Shown here: positions 17,081 through 25,347 of the stretch, piece after piece
Layout: the number at the start of each line of letters is the position of its first letter
Numbering within the stretch: position 1 is the stretch's first letter
Source: Chitinophagaceae bacterium
Lineage (GTDB): Bacteria; Bacteroidota; Bacteroidia; Chitinophagales; Chitinophagaceae
Direction: 5' to 3'
Assembly: GCA_021299175.1 (NCBI GenBank)
Contig: JAJTFY010000005.1
Location: forward strand, 6,153 to 42,096
Length of the DNA stretch: 35,944 bases
The notes under the pieces: generated by a model
Seen by the model: only the letters and a program-made list of their open reading frames with translations
Database searches by the model: none
Told to the model about the DNA's origin: nothing
Program-made: the position numbers and the translations under genes

Positions 17081-17087
17081 TAATTTG
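17081..17087 (+). promoter_or_regulatory. Possible -7 box for the glutamine synthetase gene
   Basis: TAATTTG is one base shorter than the TAnnTTTG consensus and lies in the AT-rich 264-nt gap between purL and glnA. It would give a leader of roughly 110 nt. No convincing -33 element and no obvious hairpin leader were found. Confidence 0.3.
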
Positions 17088-17201
17088 TCTATTTTATACA
17101 GCATTTATGCACAAACACATCATAAAATTGATGAATTTTAAGAAAATAATTGATAATCCGGATGATTTTCGTGAATTTTGTGGCTTCAAAAATCCACAAA
17201 T

Positions 17202-19394
17202 ATGCAATCACTACGTTTCAAAGCAATTGACAACCTTACTTCCGTCAATGGGGAAGTTAATGTTGAAAGTCCAGCCAAGATCACTGATATCTTTGGTGAA
17301 AATGTATTTACATTAAAAACTGCCAGGGAATTCCTCAGCGATGATGCTTACAAAAGTTTGGTAAGTTCCATCAAAACAGGACAAAAAATTGACAGGAGTG
17401 CTGCTGGTCAGATCGCTGCCGGTATTAGACAATGGGCACAAGGCAAAGGCGTCACCCATTACACACACTGGTTTCAACCCCTGACTGGAACTTCTGCTGA
17501 AAAACACGATTCATTTTTTACCCTCAAGGGTGATGGTTCTGCCATTGAAGAATTTGATGGTAATGCATTGACACAACAAGAACCTGATGCCTCATCTTTC
17601 CCAAGTGGTGGTATTCGTGCAACTTTCGAAGCACGTGGATATACTGCCTGGGACCCAACCTCTCCAGCCTTTATCATGAATATTGGTCAAGGCTTGACCC
17701 TTTGCGTACCCACCATCTTTGTATCATATACCGGCGAATGTCTTGACTACAAGGCCCCTTTGCTGAAATCAATTGATGCCCTGAACAAGGCAGCTGTAGA
17801 TGTATGCCACTACTTCGACAAGAACGTAGGAAAAGTAACTGCAACCCTCGGATGGGAACAAGAGTATTTTGTGATTGACGAAGGTCTGGCCAATGCCCGC
17901 CCTGATTTGATCATGACAGGAAGAACCGTATTCGGCCACTCTCCTGCCAAAGGACAACAATTGGAAGACCATTATTTTGGTGCCATTCCAGAAAGGGTTT
18001 ATGCCTTCATGAGGGATTTCGAATACGAATCTTACAGGCTCGGTATTCCTCTCCGCACCCGTCACAATGAAGTGGCTCCTGCACAGTTTGAGTGTGCCCC
18101 CATCTTCGAAGAACTGAATCTTGCAGTTGACCACAACACCTTGTTGATGGATGTGATGACCCGTGTAGCGAAGCGTCATAAACTCCGTGTATTGTTGCAC
18201 GAGAAACCTTTTGCAGGCATCAACGGAAGCGGCAAGCACAACAACTGGAGCATGGCGACTGACACAGGAGTCAATTTGCTTGCTCCAGGAAAGACGCCAA
18301 AAACAAACCTCATGTTCCTTGCATTTTTCGTGAATACCATCAAGGCTGTTCATGATCATGCAGACCTTCTCCGTGCAGCGATTGCCTCAGCAGGCAATGA
18401 CCACCGCCTGGGAGCAAACGAAGCACCTCCTGCCATCATCTCTGCCTATATCGGCGGATATCTTACCAAGGTATTGAATGCAGTTGAAGAACGTGTTGGC
18501 GATAAATTTGACGAGCAGGATGAAGTGATGTTAAAGCTCGATATTCACAAGAATATCCCTGAATTGTTGCTCGATAATACTGACAGAAACAGGACCTCTC
18601 CATTTGCATTTACTGGAAATAAATTTGAGTTCCGTGCTGTTGGATCTTCTGCCAACTGTGGCTACAACATGACCATATTGAACACCATTATGGCTGAGAC
18701 ACTGAGTTCTTTCAAAATTGAGGTGGACGCCTTGATTGAAAAAGGTGACAAGAAAGAAGTAGCCATCATGCAAATCCTCAAGAATTACATCAAAGCCTCG
18801 AAAGCAGTATTGTTTGAAGGCGATGGATACAGTGACGAATGGCAGGAAGAAGCCGCCAGGCGTGGATTGCCCAACCTTAAGACAACCCCTCTTGCGTTGG
18901 ATTCATTGGTTACCGACAAGGCCAAGCATCTTTTCCACAAACACAAGGTGTTGTCCCATGTTGAATTGGAAGCACGCCATGAGATTGAACTGGAAAAATA
19001 CATCAAGTATGTACAGATTGAGGGCCGTGTGATTGGAGACCTTGCTGGAAACCATATTCTCCCAGCTTCTATTCGCTACCAAAATGTTCTGCTTGAGAAC
19101 ATCAAAGGTTTGAAAGAAGTGGGTGTACCTGCTGATGCATACAAAGCCCAGATGAATGTTCTTGTTGAAATTTCAGAACACATCAACAAGGTTCAGGTTT
19201 TGGCAGAAGAAATGACTGAAGCAAGAAAAGCAGCCAATGCCCTTGCCTCTTCAAGAGAGAAGGCCATCGCTTATTGCGAGAAAGTGAAACCTTATTTTGA
19301 TGAGATCCGCTACTCCGTTGATAAGCTTGAATTGCTTGTTGACGACTCTGAGTGGGAACTTCCAAAATACAGAGAGCTCTTGTTCTTGCGCTAA
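17202..19394 (+). CDS. glnN: Glutamine synthetase type III
   Basis: Makes glutamine from glutamate, ammonia and ATP. The 730-residue length is typical for the type III enzyme of Bacteroidota and cyanobacteria and much longer than type I (about 470). Motifs include THWFQPLTGTSAEKHDSFF near residue 92, LGWEQEYFVID, RHNEVAPAQFECAPIFEE, the ATP/glutamate loop INGSGKHNNWS, and GNKFEFRAVGSSANCGYN. The first ATG (17202, MQSLRFKAI) is used; an upstream in-frame TTG at 17178 is not supported. No PII gene or ammonium transporter is adjacent. A strong hairpin terminator follows, shared with convergent accC. Confidence 0.96.
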   Translation: MQSLRFKAIDNLTSVNGEVNVESPAKITDIFGENVFTLKTAREFLSDDAYKSLVSSIKTGQKIDRSAAGQIAAGIRQWAQGKGVTHYTHWFQPLTGTSAEKHDSFFTLKGDGSAIEEFDGNALTQQEPDASSFPSGGIRATFEARGYTAWDPTSPAFIMNIGQGLTLCVPTIFVSYTGECLDYKAPLLKSIDALNKAAVDVCHYFDKNVGKVTATLGWEQEYFVIDEGLANARPDLIMTGRTVFGHSPAKGQQLEDHYFGAIPERVYAFMRDFEYESYRLGIPLRTRHNEVAPAQFECAPIFEELNLAVDHNTLLMDVMTRVAKRHKLRVLLHEKPFAGINGSGKHNNWSMATDTGVNLLAPGKTPKTNLMFLAFFVNTIKAVHDHADLLRAAIASAGNDHRLGANEAPPAIISAYIGGYLTKVLNAVEERVGDKFDEQDEVMLKLDIHKNIPELLLDNTDRNRTSPFAFTGNKFEFRAVGSSANCGYNMTILNTIMAETLSSFKIEVDALIEKGDKKEVAIMQILKNYIKASKAVLFEGDGYSDEWQEEAARRGLPNLKTTPLALDSLVTDKAKHLFHKHKVLSHVELEARHEIELEKYIKYVQIEGRVIGDLAGNHILPASIRYQNVLLENIKGLKEVGVPADAYKAQMNVLVEISEHINKVQVLAEEMTEARKAANALASSREKAIAYCEKVKPYFDEIRYSVDKLELLVDDSEWELPKYRELLFLR

Positions 19395-19418
19395 TCGCTC
19401 AAGATTGCATAATAACAA

Positions 19419-19446
19419 AGCCCCGCAAATGCGGGGCTTTTATTTT
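19419..19446 (+). terminator. Intrinsic terminator between glnN and accC
   Basis: A perfect 10-bp stem (AAGCCCCGCA / TGCGGGGCTT) with a 2-nt loop is followed by TTTATTTT on the plus strand. The minus-strand side is followed by a weaker T-rich run, so it may also serve accC, whose stop is about 55 nt away. Confidence 0.88.
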
Positions 19447-19501
19447 GGAGCAAGTTGATTTGAAAATTATTCCATTTTGAATGTTTCCGTTGAATTGAAA
19501 A

Positions 19502-20860
19502 CTATTGCATCTTGAATGTCTCAAGGAACTTCGTAGTGAAATTTCCTTTTATAAAATCCTCGTTCCGCATGAGTTGCTGATGGAATGGAATCGTGGTCTT
19601 CACCCCCTCAATTACATATTCACTCAATGCCCTGCTCATTGTATCAATGGCTTCTTTACGGGTCCTTGCCACTGCAATGATCTTTGCAATCATTGAATCA
19701 TAATAAGGAGGGATAACGTAGCCAGCATACACGTGAGAATCAATCCTGATGCCATGACCTCCAGGTTGGTGGAGGACAGTAATCTTACCCGGGCTGGGAC
19801 GAAAATCATTGTATGGATCTTCTGCGTTGATGCGGCACTCAATGGCATGCATCTCTGGAAAATAATGCTTTCCTGAAATGGGTTCGCCAGCAGCAATTTT
19901 GATTTGTTCTTTGATAAGGTCAAAGTTGGTCACTTCTTCTGTTACACAATGTTCCACCTGAATGCGGGTATTCATCTCCATGAAATAGAAATTCCTATGC
20001 TTGTCTACCAGGAACTCAATGGTACCGACACTTTCATAACCGATGGCCTGAGCGGCTTTGACAGCAGCAGCGCCCATGCGTTCACGCAACTCGTCTGTCA
20101 TGAACGGAGAGGGCGACTCCTCCACCAATTTTTGATGGCGGCGTTGAATGGAACAGTCTCTTTCACTCATGTGGCAAACTGTACCGTATCGATCACCAGC
20201 AACCTGGATCTCAATATGTCTTGGCTCTTCTACAAATTTTTCCATGTAGACGCCATCATTTTTGAAAGATGCCAGTGCCTCTGCCTTCGCAGTGTTATAG
20301 GCTTTTTCGATTTCACTTTCTTCCCAAACAACCCTCATACCCTTTCCACCACCACCAGCAGTTGCCTTAAGGATTACAGGATAAGTAATCTCCTTTGCTA
20401 TCACCTTTGCTTCCTCTACGCTACCCAACAATCCTCCACTTCCGGGAACAACAGGAACACCTGCCTTGATCATGGTTTCTTTGGCGGTGATCTTGTCTCC
20501 CATTGATCGGATCTGGTCTGGTGTTGGCCCGATGAATTTCACACCATGCTCACCGCAGATTTCAGCAAACTTGGCATTTTCAGCCAAGAAGCCGTAACCA
20601 GGGTGCACAGCATCCGCATTGGTGATCTCCATGGCGGCCATAAGGTGTGGAATGTTCAGGTAGGAATCTGTACTGGAGGGCCGGCCGATGCAAACTGCCT
20701 CGTCAGCAAATTTCACATGAAGGCTGTCCTTGTCCGCAGTTGAATATACCGCAACAGTTTTGATGCCCATTTCCCTGCAGGTTCTTATCACACGTAGGGC
20801 GATTTCTCCCCTGTTTGCAATCAATATTTTATTGAAACTCTTTTTGGAATCTTTGGTCAT
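19502..20860 (-). CDS. accC: Biotin carboxylase subunit of acetyl-CoA carboxylase
   Basis: ATP-grasp enzyme that carboxylates biotin on AccB, the first half-reaction of malonyl-CoA formation. The 452-residue length matches free-standing AccC. It shows [18 protein letters not shown] at the N-terminus, [15 protein letters not shown], the glycine-rich ATP loop [12 protein letters not shown], the [20 protein letters not shown] segment, and the catalytic stretch [14 protein letters not shown]. Upstream accB on the same strand is 43 nt away, so the pair is an accBC operon. The carboxyltransferase genes accA and accD are elsewhere. Confidence 0.96.
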   Translation of the reverse strand: MTKDSKKSFNKILIANRGEIALRVIRTCREMGIKTVAVYSTADKDSLHVKFADEAVCIGRPSSTDSYLNIPHLMAAMEITNADAVHPGYGFLAENAKFAEICGEHGVKFIGPTPDQIRSMGDKITAKETMIKAGVPVVPGSGGLLGSVEEAKVIAKEITYPVILKATAGGGGKGMRVVWEESEIEKAYNTAKAEALASFKNDGVYMEKFVEEPRHIEIQVAGDRYGTVCHMSERDCSIQRRHQKLVEESPSPFMTDELRERMGAAAVKAAQAIGYESVGTIEFLVDKHRNFYFMEMNTRIQVEHCVTEEVTNFDLIKEQIKIAAGEPISGKHYFPEMHAIECRINAEDPYNDFRPSPGKITVLHQPGGHGIRIDSHVYAGYVIPPYYDSMIAKIIAVARTRKEAIDTMSRALSEYVIEGVKTTIPFHQQLMRNEDFIKGNFTTKFLETFKMQ

Positions 20861-20903
20861 GCCAACAATTTAAATGAATGAATTCAAGTCCAAATGCTAT
20901 GGA

Positions 20904-21374
20904 CTAGGCAGGCTCAACGAGAAACAGGGGTTGATCGAACTCAACCGGTGTTGAATCCTCAACCAGCACTTTGACAATTTTTCCACTGATCTCACTCTCA
21001 ATCTCATTGAACAGCTTCATGGCTTCAATAATGCAAACGACTTTACCAGATTTGACCTCATCGCCCTCATCAACCAAATTGGGCTTATCAGGGGAAGGCC
21101 TGCGGTAAAAGGTACCAATCATCGGGCTCTTGATGGTGATGAGGTTGCTGGCAGCAGGAGCTTCGGCCTTGGCCGCGGCAGGTGCAGGAGCAGCAGCAAC
21201 TGATGCAGCAGCGACAGCAGGTAATGCGTGTACCTGTTGAACAGGTGCCGCAGTTACATACTTATCTTCTTTTTGCTTGATTGTAATTTTGATGTCCTTT
21301 TCTTCAATGGTCAGTTCACTGATGTTGGACTTGTTAACCATCTTGACAAGATCCTGAATTTGTTTGAGGTCCAT
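20904..21374 (-). CDS. accB: Biotin carboxyl carrier protein of acetyl-CoA carboxylase
   Basis: Carries biotin between the carboxylase and carboxyltransferase sites. The 156-residue protein has an N-terminal helical part (residues 1-40), a flexible Ala/Pro linker (about 47-78), and a biotinyl domain at about 80-156. The biotinylation motif is IIEAMKLFNEI with Lys120 as the acceptor, and the thumb region SPMIGTFYRRPSPDKPNLVD that marks true AccB is present. It is first in the accBC operon. Confidence 0.97.
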   Translation of the reverse strand: MDLKQIQDLVKMVNKSNISELTIEEKDIKITIKQKEDKYVTAAPVQQVHALPAVAAASVAAAPAPAAAKAEAPAASNLITIKSPMIGTFYRRPSPDKPNLVDEGDEVKSGKVVCIIEAMKLFNEIESEISGKIVKVLVEDSTPVEFDQPLFLVEPA

Positions 21375-21432
21375 GTTGTTATTTTTTTTGGTTAATCCGG
21401 GGCGTAAAGGTGGGGTAAAAATGGTTTTCGAC

Positions 21433-21460
21433 CAAATTAAATTTTGGCCTTTTTTTCAAT
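21433..21460 (-). promoter_or_regulatory. Candidate accBC promoter
   Basis: On the minus strand ATTG (21460-21457) is followed after 17 nt by TAATTTG (21439-21433), a one-base-shorter form of the -7 consensus. It directly follows the efp terminator and lies about 58 nt before the accB start. Confidence 0.4.
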
Positions 21461-21490
21461 AAAAAACCCCGATTTGATTAAAAATCGGGG
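21461..21490 (-). terminator. Intrinsic terminator after efp
   Basis: A 9-bp stem (plus-strand arms ccccgattt at 21467-21475 and aaatcgggg at 21482-21490) with a 6-nt loop is followed on the minus strand by six T. It ends the monocistronic efp transcript. Confidence 0.88.
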
Positions 21491-21526
21491 TAAAAATTGG
21501 CCAAAATGACCAAAATATCGTAAAAA

Positions 21527-22093
21527 CTAATCTTTTACTCTTTCGATATATTCTCCTGTTTTGGTATTGATCCTGATCACATCTCCTTCATTCACAAAAA
21601 GGGGAACCATCACGGTAGCACCTGTTTCAACAGTAGCTGGCTTCAGCGTCCTGGTGGCCGTGTCACCCCTGAGACCAGGCTCAGAATAGGTTACCTTGGA
21701 AACAACCTTGTCAGGCAGTTCAACGCTCATTGGCATGTCCGTTTCAGTATTGATGAGTACAGAAACTTCCTGGTCTTCTGTCAGGAATTGGGGAGCATCA
21801 ACCAGGGCTTCTGCTACGGCAATCTGTTCGAAGGTTTCATTGTCCATGAAATTGAAGCCGGTATCATCTTTGTAAAGATACTGGTAGCTCTTCCTTTCAA
21901 CCCTAACCGGGTAGATGGTGTCGCCACTGTTCCAGGTCTTTTCAATGGAGCGACTGTTGTCTACTCCCTTGAGCTTGGCCCAAACCTTGGCTGCTGCCCT
22001 TGCTGTTTTGTTTTCGCCGAACTCGATGATTGTATAAAGACTGCCGTCAAGCTTGACGATCATACCCCTTGAAATATCCGATGTATTTGCCAT
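21527..22093 (-). CDS. efp: Elongation factor P with arginine at the loop tip
   Basis: EF-P enters the ribosomal E site and stimulates peptide bonds at polyproline stretches. The 188-residue length is standard. Domain I has the loop EFGENKTARAAAKVWAKLKG at residues 24-43; the usual PGKG with its modified lysine (Lys34 in E. coli) is absent and Arg32 occupies the tip. Domain II contains FNFMDNETFEQIAV and domain III ends with PGLRGDTATRTLKPATVETG and GEYIERVKD, so the protein is otherwise normal. ATG at 22093 is preferred over an in-frame codon 23 positions upstream because the family starts MANTSDISRG and the promoter box lies between the two. Confidence 0.95.
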   Translation of the reverse strand: MANTSDISRGMIVKLDGSLYTIIEFGENKTARAAAKVWAKLKGVDNSRSIEKTWNSGDTIYPVRVERKSYQYLYKDDTGFNFMDNETFEQIAVAEALVDAPQFLTEDQEVSVLINTETDMPMSVELPDKVVSKVTYSEPGLRGDTATRTLKPATVETGATVMVPLFVNEGDVIRINTKTGEYIERVKD

Positions 22094-22111
22094 AACTATG
22101 TTTTGAGGAGG

Positions 22112-22119
22112 CAAAGGTA
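22112..22119 (-). promoter_or_regulatory. -7 promoter box for efp
   Basis: Minus strand TACCTTTG, an exact TAnnTTTG match, 18 nt before the efp start codon. It faces away from the mdh box only 23 nt to the right. Confidence 0.6.
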
Positions 22120-22142
22120 ATCCAATTTGGCAAATAACATCA

Positions 22143-22150
22143 TACCTTTG
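22143..22150 (+). promoter_or_regulatory. -7 promoter box for mdh
   Basis: Plus strand TACCTTTG, an exact TAnnTTTG match, 39 nt before the mdh ATG at 22190. The upstream -33 region overlaps the efp promoter box. Confidence 0.6.
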
Positions 22151-22189
22151 CGCCGCAAACAATCTCTTATCAACATAAAAAGAAACAAA

Positions 22190-23113
22190 ATGAAAGTAAC
22201 CGTAATTGGAGCAGGAGCTGTTGGCGCAACTTGTGCAGACAATATCGCACGCGCCGGAGTATGTACAGACCTTGTTTTGTTGGACATCAAAGAAGGACTT
22301 GCAGAAGGAAAAGCCCAGGATATGCAGCAGACAGCAGCATTGCTTGGATTTGATACCGTTATTACCGGATCAACCAATGACTACGCCAAGACTGCAAACA
22401 GTGAAGTGGTTGTGATCACTTCGGGAATCCCCCGTAAACCAGGCATGACCAGGGAAGAACTGATCGGAACAAATGCCGGAATCGTAAAGACTGTTTGTGA
22501 AAACGTGTTGAAATATTCTCCCAATACCATCATCATTGTGATCAGCAATCCGATGGATACCATGACTTACCTGGCATTGAAATCTACTGGCTTACCCAAG
22601 CACAGGATCATTGGAATGGGTGGCACATTGGACAGCAGCCGTTTTAAATACCAGCTTACCCAACACCTGGGATGCAGCGCCAGCGACCTGAATGCCATCG
22701 TTATTGGTGGACATGGCGATACCACCATGATCCCCTTGATCAGCAAGGCTACCTGGAACAGCATTCCCGTTACGCAGTTTTTGACTGCTGAACAGCAGGA
22801 GAAAATTGTTGCAGATACCATGGTGGGCGGTGCAACCTTGACCAAACTGATTGGCACTTCTGCCTGGTATGCACCTGGTGCAGCTGGAGCGGCATTGGTT
22901 TCTAGCATATTGAGGGATGAGAAAAAACTCTTCACTTGCTGCGTTGCCCTGGATGGCGAATATGGTCAGTCTGACATTTGCCTGGGTGTTCCTGTTACCA
23001 TTGGAAAGAATGGCTGGGAGAAAATCCTTCCACTTGAATTGACTGCTGCCGAGCAGGAAGCCTTTGAAAAAAGTGTAGCTGCCGTGAGGTCGATGAATGA
23101 GGTGTTGGGGTAG
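22190..23113 (+). CDS. mdh: NAD-dependent malate dehydrogenase
   Basis: Oxidises malate to oxaloacetate in the citric acid cycle. The 307-residue protein belongs to the LDH-like MDH group. The Rossmann loop is VIGAGAVGATCADNIA, with an acidic residue in LLDIKEG that favours NAD. The mobile loop IPRKPGMTREEL carries Arg at the specificity position, typical of malate rather than lactate dehydrogenase, and the catalytic His is in IGGHGDTTM. The ATG at 22190 is used; an earlier in-frame ATG at 22127 would precede the promoter box. It diverges from efp and converges on the MFS gene. Confidence 0.95.
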   Translation: MKVTVIGAGAVGATCADNIARAGVCTDLVLLDIKEGLAEGKAQDMQQTAALLGFDTVITGSTNDYAKTANSEVVVITSGIPRKPGMTREELIGTNAGIVKTVCENVLKYSPNTIIIVISNPMDTMTYLALKSTGLPKHRIIGMGGTLDSSRFKYQLTQHLGCSASDLNAIVIGGHGDTTMIPLISKATWNSIPVTQFLTAEQQEKIVADTMVGGATLTKLIGTSAWYAPGAAGAALVSSILRDEKKLFTCCVALDGEYGQSDICLGVPVTIGKNGWEKILPLELTAAEQEAFEKSVAAVRSMNEVLG

Positions 23114-23120
23114 GAACAGC

Positions 23121-23169
23121 CAGGGATGAGGGATGAGGGACAGGGGACAAGGGACAAGGGACGAGGGGC
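23121..23169 (+). repeat. G-run heptamer repeat, left arm
   Basis: Seven runs of three or four G (first 23123-23125, last 23165-23168) are spaced by loops of 3-4 nt such as ATGA, ACAA and ACGA, giving a 7-nt period. It starts about 10 nt after the mdh stop codon. The pattern meets the usual intramolecular G-quadruplex criterion on the plus strand. Confidence 0.85.
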
Positions 23170-23188
23170 TGGATAATAGGGATAAATG

Positions 23189-23205
23189 ATTCGAATTAAT
23201 CGAAT
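23189..23205. repeat. Short palindrome
   Basis: A perfect inverted repeat with 6-bp arms (ATTCGA / TCGAAT) and a 5-nt centre lies between the left G-run arm and the terminator. It may be part of the 3' structure or a protein site; nothing more can be said. Confidence 0.4.
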
Positions 23206-23210
23206 AAATA

Positions 23211-23260
23211 AAAAACAGGGAATAGTCTGGTGAAAACCTTTCTATTCCCTGTTTTTGTTT
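23211..23260. terminator. Bidirectional terminator between mdh and the MFS gene
   Basis: A perfect 15-bp stem (23211-23225 with 23242-23256) encloses a 16-nt loop. The outer five pairs are A-T, so a U-run follows the GC part on both strands. It serves convergent mdh (plus) and the MFS gene (minus). Confidence 0.85.
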
Positions 23261-23280
23261 AACCCCCTATGAATTAAGGC

Positions 23281-23401
23281 TGTTCCATCATCCCTGGCTG
23301 TTCCCTTGTCCCTCGTCACTTGTCCCTGGCTGTTCCATCATCCCTGGCTGTTCCCTTGTCCCCTGTCCCTCGTCCCTTGTCCCCGGCTGTTCCCTCATCC
23401 C
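23281..23401 (-). repeat. C-run (minus-strand G-run) repeat, right arm
   Basis: The inverted counterpart of the left arm: on the minus strand, G-runs at 23384-23381, 23376-23374, 23369-23367, 23363-23360 and 23355-23353 have 3-4-nt loops, mixed with several copies of a GGGAACAGCC-like unit. It reaches the stop codon of the MFS gene. Confidence 0.85.
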
Positions 23402-24639
23402 TACTCTTCTATAAAATCCAAATCCTTATGAAATGTTTCTTCAGTAAAAATGAGGGCAACTACTGAGATGGCCATCACAATGGCTCCTGTCACCATTGCG
23501 CTTTGCAACATGGTCCACTGCAAGTTGGCTTGAAAATAATCTTTGAACAAAAGGTTCATCAATGGCAATGCTCCCCTGACCACATTCGGAATGGTTGTTG
23601 CGGCTGTTGCCCTGAGATTTGTTCCAAAATGTTCAGCGCCCATGGTTACAAAAATCGCCCAGAACCCAGTGGAGAAGCCCAAATACATGGAAACAGCATA
23701 CATGCTAAAGTCATTGTTATTGAGCGGGCTGAAGAAGTAAACGATGCCAACTATGGTCATCGCATAAAAAATATACAATGCTTTTTTTCTGCTTTTGAAA
23801 TGCTGGCTGACCAAACCCACTACAATATCTCCCAAAGCAATTCCAATGTATCCGTACATGATGCTGGCGCCCGAATCAATGCTGTTTTCTCCGTACAAAT
23901 CCTTTGCAAAACGATTGCTAAGGTTCAACATGATGCCGATCACAAACCAGGTTGGCAAGCCGATCAAGATGGCCAGGATATATTTTTTGAAACGTGAAGA
24001 CTTGTTGAAAAACATCAAGATATTTCCCTTGGAAACATGCTTGCTTTCAAGATTTTTAAAGATAGAGCTCTCTGATACCTTGATCCGCAACACCAGCAAA
24101 AAAATACCCAAAACACCGCCAATCTTGTAACACAACCTCCAATCATTGGTGGCCTTATAAATAAAATACGCAAACACAGCACCAAATAAACCGACACCCG
24201 CTACAAAGGATGTTACCACTCCCCTATTCTTCTGTGGCATCAGTTCACTGACCAGGGTAATGCCTGCACCCAACTCACCTGCCAAGCCAATGCCTGCAAT
24301 GAAACGCAACCAGGCATATTGATCCACGGTCTGTACATAGCCTGTGGCAAAATTGGCAACAGAATAAAGCAGAATAGACCCAAACAAAACACTGAGTCTT
24401 CCGCGCTTGTCTCCCATTACACCCCAAAGTACTCCGCCAATGAGCAAGCCCACCATCTGCCAGTTGATGATCTTCATGCTGGCCGCCATGATTTCGGAAT
24501 CGCCAATATTGATACCAATCAAACTTGGTTCCCTGACAATGGTGAATAACAACAAGTCATAAATATCAACAAAGTATCCCAGTGCGGCTACAATAACTGC
24601 CAGGTTGAGAAATTGACTTTTTAAGGACTGAGTAGACAT
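23401..24639 (-). CDS. Major facilitator superfamily transporter
   Basis: A 412-residue inner-membrane permease with about 12 hydrophobic helices. The loop between helices 2 and 3 carries the MFS signature as GVMGDKRGRLSVLFG, and helix 4-5 has RFIAGIGLAGELGAGITLVSEL followed by MPQKNRGVV, which places it near the sugar/metabolite:proton symporter branch. The substrate is not evident. It is the last gene of a minus-strand run with a dedA-family gene (27 nt upstream) and a dicarboxylate symporter, which hints at organic acid transport. Confidence 0.88.
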   Translation of the reverse strand: MSTQSLKSQFLNLAVIVAALGYFVDIYDLLLFTIVREPSLIGINIGDSEIMAASMKIINWQMVGLLIGGVLWGVMGDKRGRLSVLFGSILLYSVANFATGYVQTVDQYAWLRFIAGIGLAGELGAGITLVSELMPQKNRGVVTSFVAGVGLFGAVFAYFIYKATNDWRLCYKIGGVLGIFLLVLRIKVSESSIFKNLESKHVSKGNILMFFNKSSRFKKYILAILIGLPTWFVIGIMLNLSNRFAKDLYGENSIDSGASIMYGYIGIALGDIVVGLVSQHFKSRKKALYIFYAMTIVGIVYFFSPLNNNDFSMYAVSMYLGFSTGFWAIFVTMGAEHFGTNLRATAATTIPNVVRGALPLMNLLFKDYFQANLQWTMLQSAMVTGAIVMAISVVALIFTEETFHKDLDFIEE

Positions 24640-24666
24640 AATGATGATGATTAAAAATGAAGATGG

Positions 24667-25332
24667 TTATTTCTTCTTTCCTCCGGTAATCAATTTAATA
24701 ATGACAGGTGCTGTTGTAACAAGGATGATGCCCAGTACAATCAGCTCCAACCTTTCCTTCAGGTCAAAACCAAACTGATTGAGGAAAAATTTATAGAGAT
24801 AGTGCCCTGCAAAAAGCATGATAATAGCCCATGCTATACAACCGACGATGTTGTAAAAACTGAACTTGTGTTTTTCCATCCGAACGATGCCTGCGATGAT
24901 AGGGGCAAATGTTCTGATGATGGGGAGGAACCTTGCAAACACAATCGCGCCTCCACCATGTTTGTCATAGAAATCCTTGGCAGCGAGCAGGTGTTTTTTC
25001 TTGAAAAAGAAGGTATCCTCTTTTCTAAACAAATAAGGACCGCTGGCTGCCCCGAACCAATAACCCACCATGTTTCCAAGAACTCCTGAAAAAATCACCA
25101 ACAAAGCGAGCAATAGCAAATTCAGTAAATCATTGTTCAAATTGAATAACTCTGCAGCCAGCTCATTGCTATAAATACCCGCCACAAAAAGCAAAGAATC
25201 GCCAGGCAGAAAAAAGCCTGCAAACAAACCTGTCTCTGCGAAAACAATGAACAGAAACAACCACAATCCTCCGTGCTGAATGTAAAACTCAGGATTCAAA
25301 AAGTCTTTCCACTGTATAGCCAACTCCAACAT
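24667..25332 (-). CDS. DedA family membrane protein
   Basis: A 221-residue polytopic protein of the DedA/SNARE-associated family (PF09335). The signature FAETGLFAGFFLPGDSLLFVAG lies near residues 31-52, and the second conserved stretch is KHGGGAIVFARFLPIIRTFAPIIAG at about 119-143, with the arginines typical of the family. Members act in membrane homeostasis, and some flip undecaprenyl phosphate or phosphatidylethanolamine; which applies here is unknown. It lies 15 nt after the symporter gene and 27 nt before the MFS gene, so it is probably cotranscribed with both. Confidence 0.92.
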   Translation of the reverse strand: MLELAIQWKDFLNPEFYIQHGGLWLFLFIVFAETGLFAGFFLPGDSLLFVAGIYSNELAAELFNLNNDLLNLLLLALLVIFSGVLGNMVGYWFGAASGPYLFRKEDTFFFKKKHLLAAKDFYDKHGGGAIVFARFLPIIRTFAPIIAGIVRMEKHKFSFYNIVGCIAWAIIMLFAGHYLYKFFLNQFGFDLKERLELIVLGIILVTTAPVIIKLITGGKKK

Positions 25333-25347
25333 AGTAATGAATATTAA

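Noticed and set aside
17107-17316. Short frame starting in the leader of the glutamine synthetase gene, as a leader peptide
   Set aside because: It overlaps the first 115 nt of glnN out of frame, has no attenuator hairpin after it and no run of regulatory codons.
17769-18359. Minus-strand open frame (196 codons) opposite the glutamine synthetase gene
   Set aside because: Antisense shadow of a conserved gene with no independent support.
19904-20506. Plus-strand open frame (200 codons) opposite accC
   Set aside because: Antisense shadow; accC shows all its motifs in the other strand.
23114-23400. CRISPR array in the repeat region after mdh
   Set aside because: The repeats are 7-10-nt G-rich units without unique spacers of regular length, and no cas genes are present.
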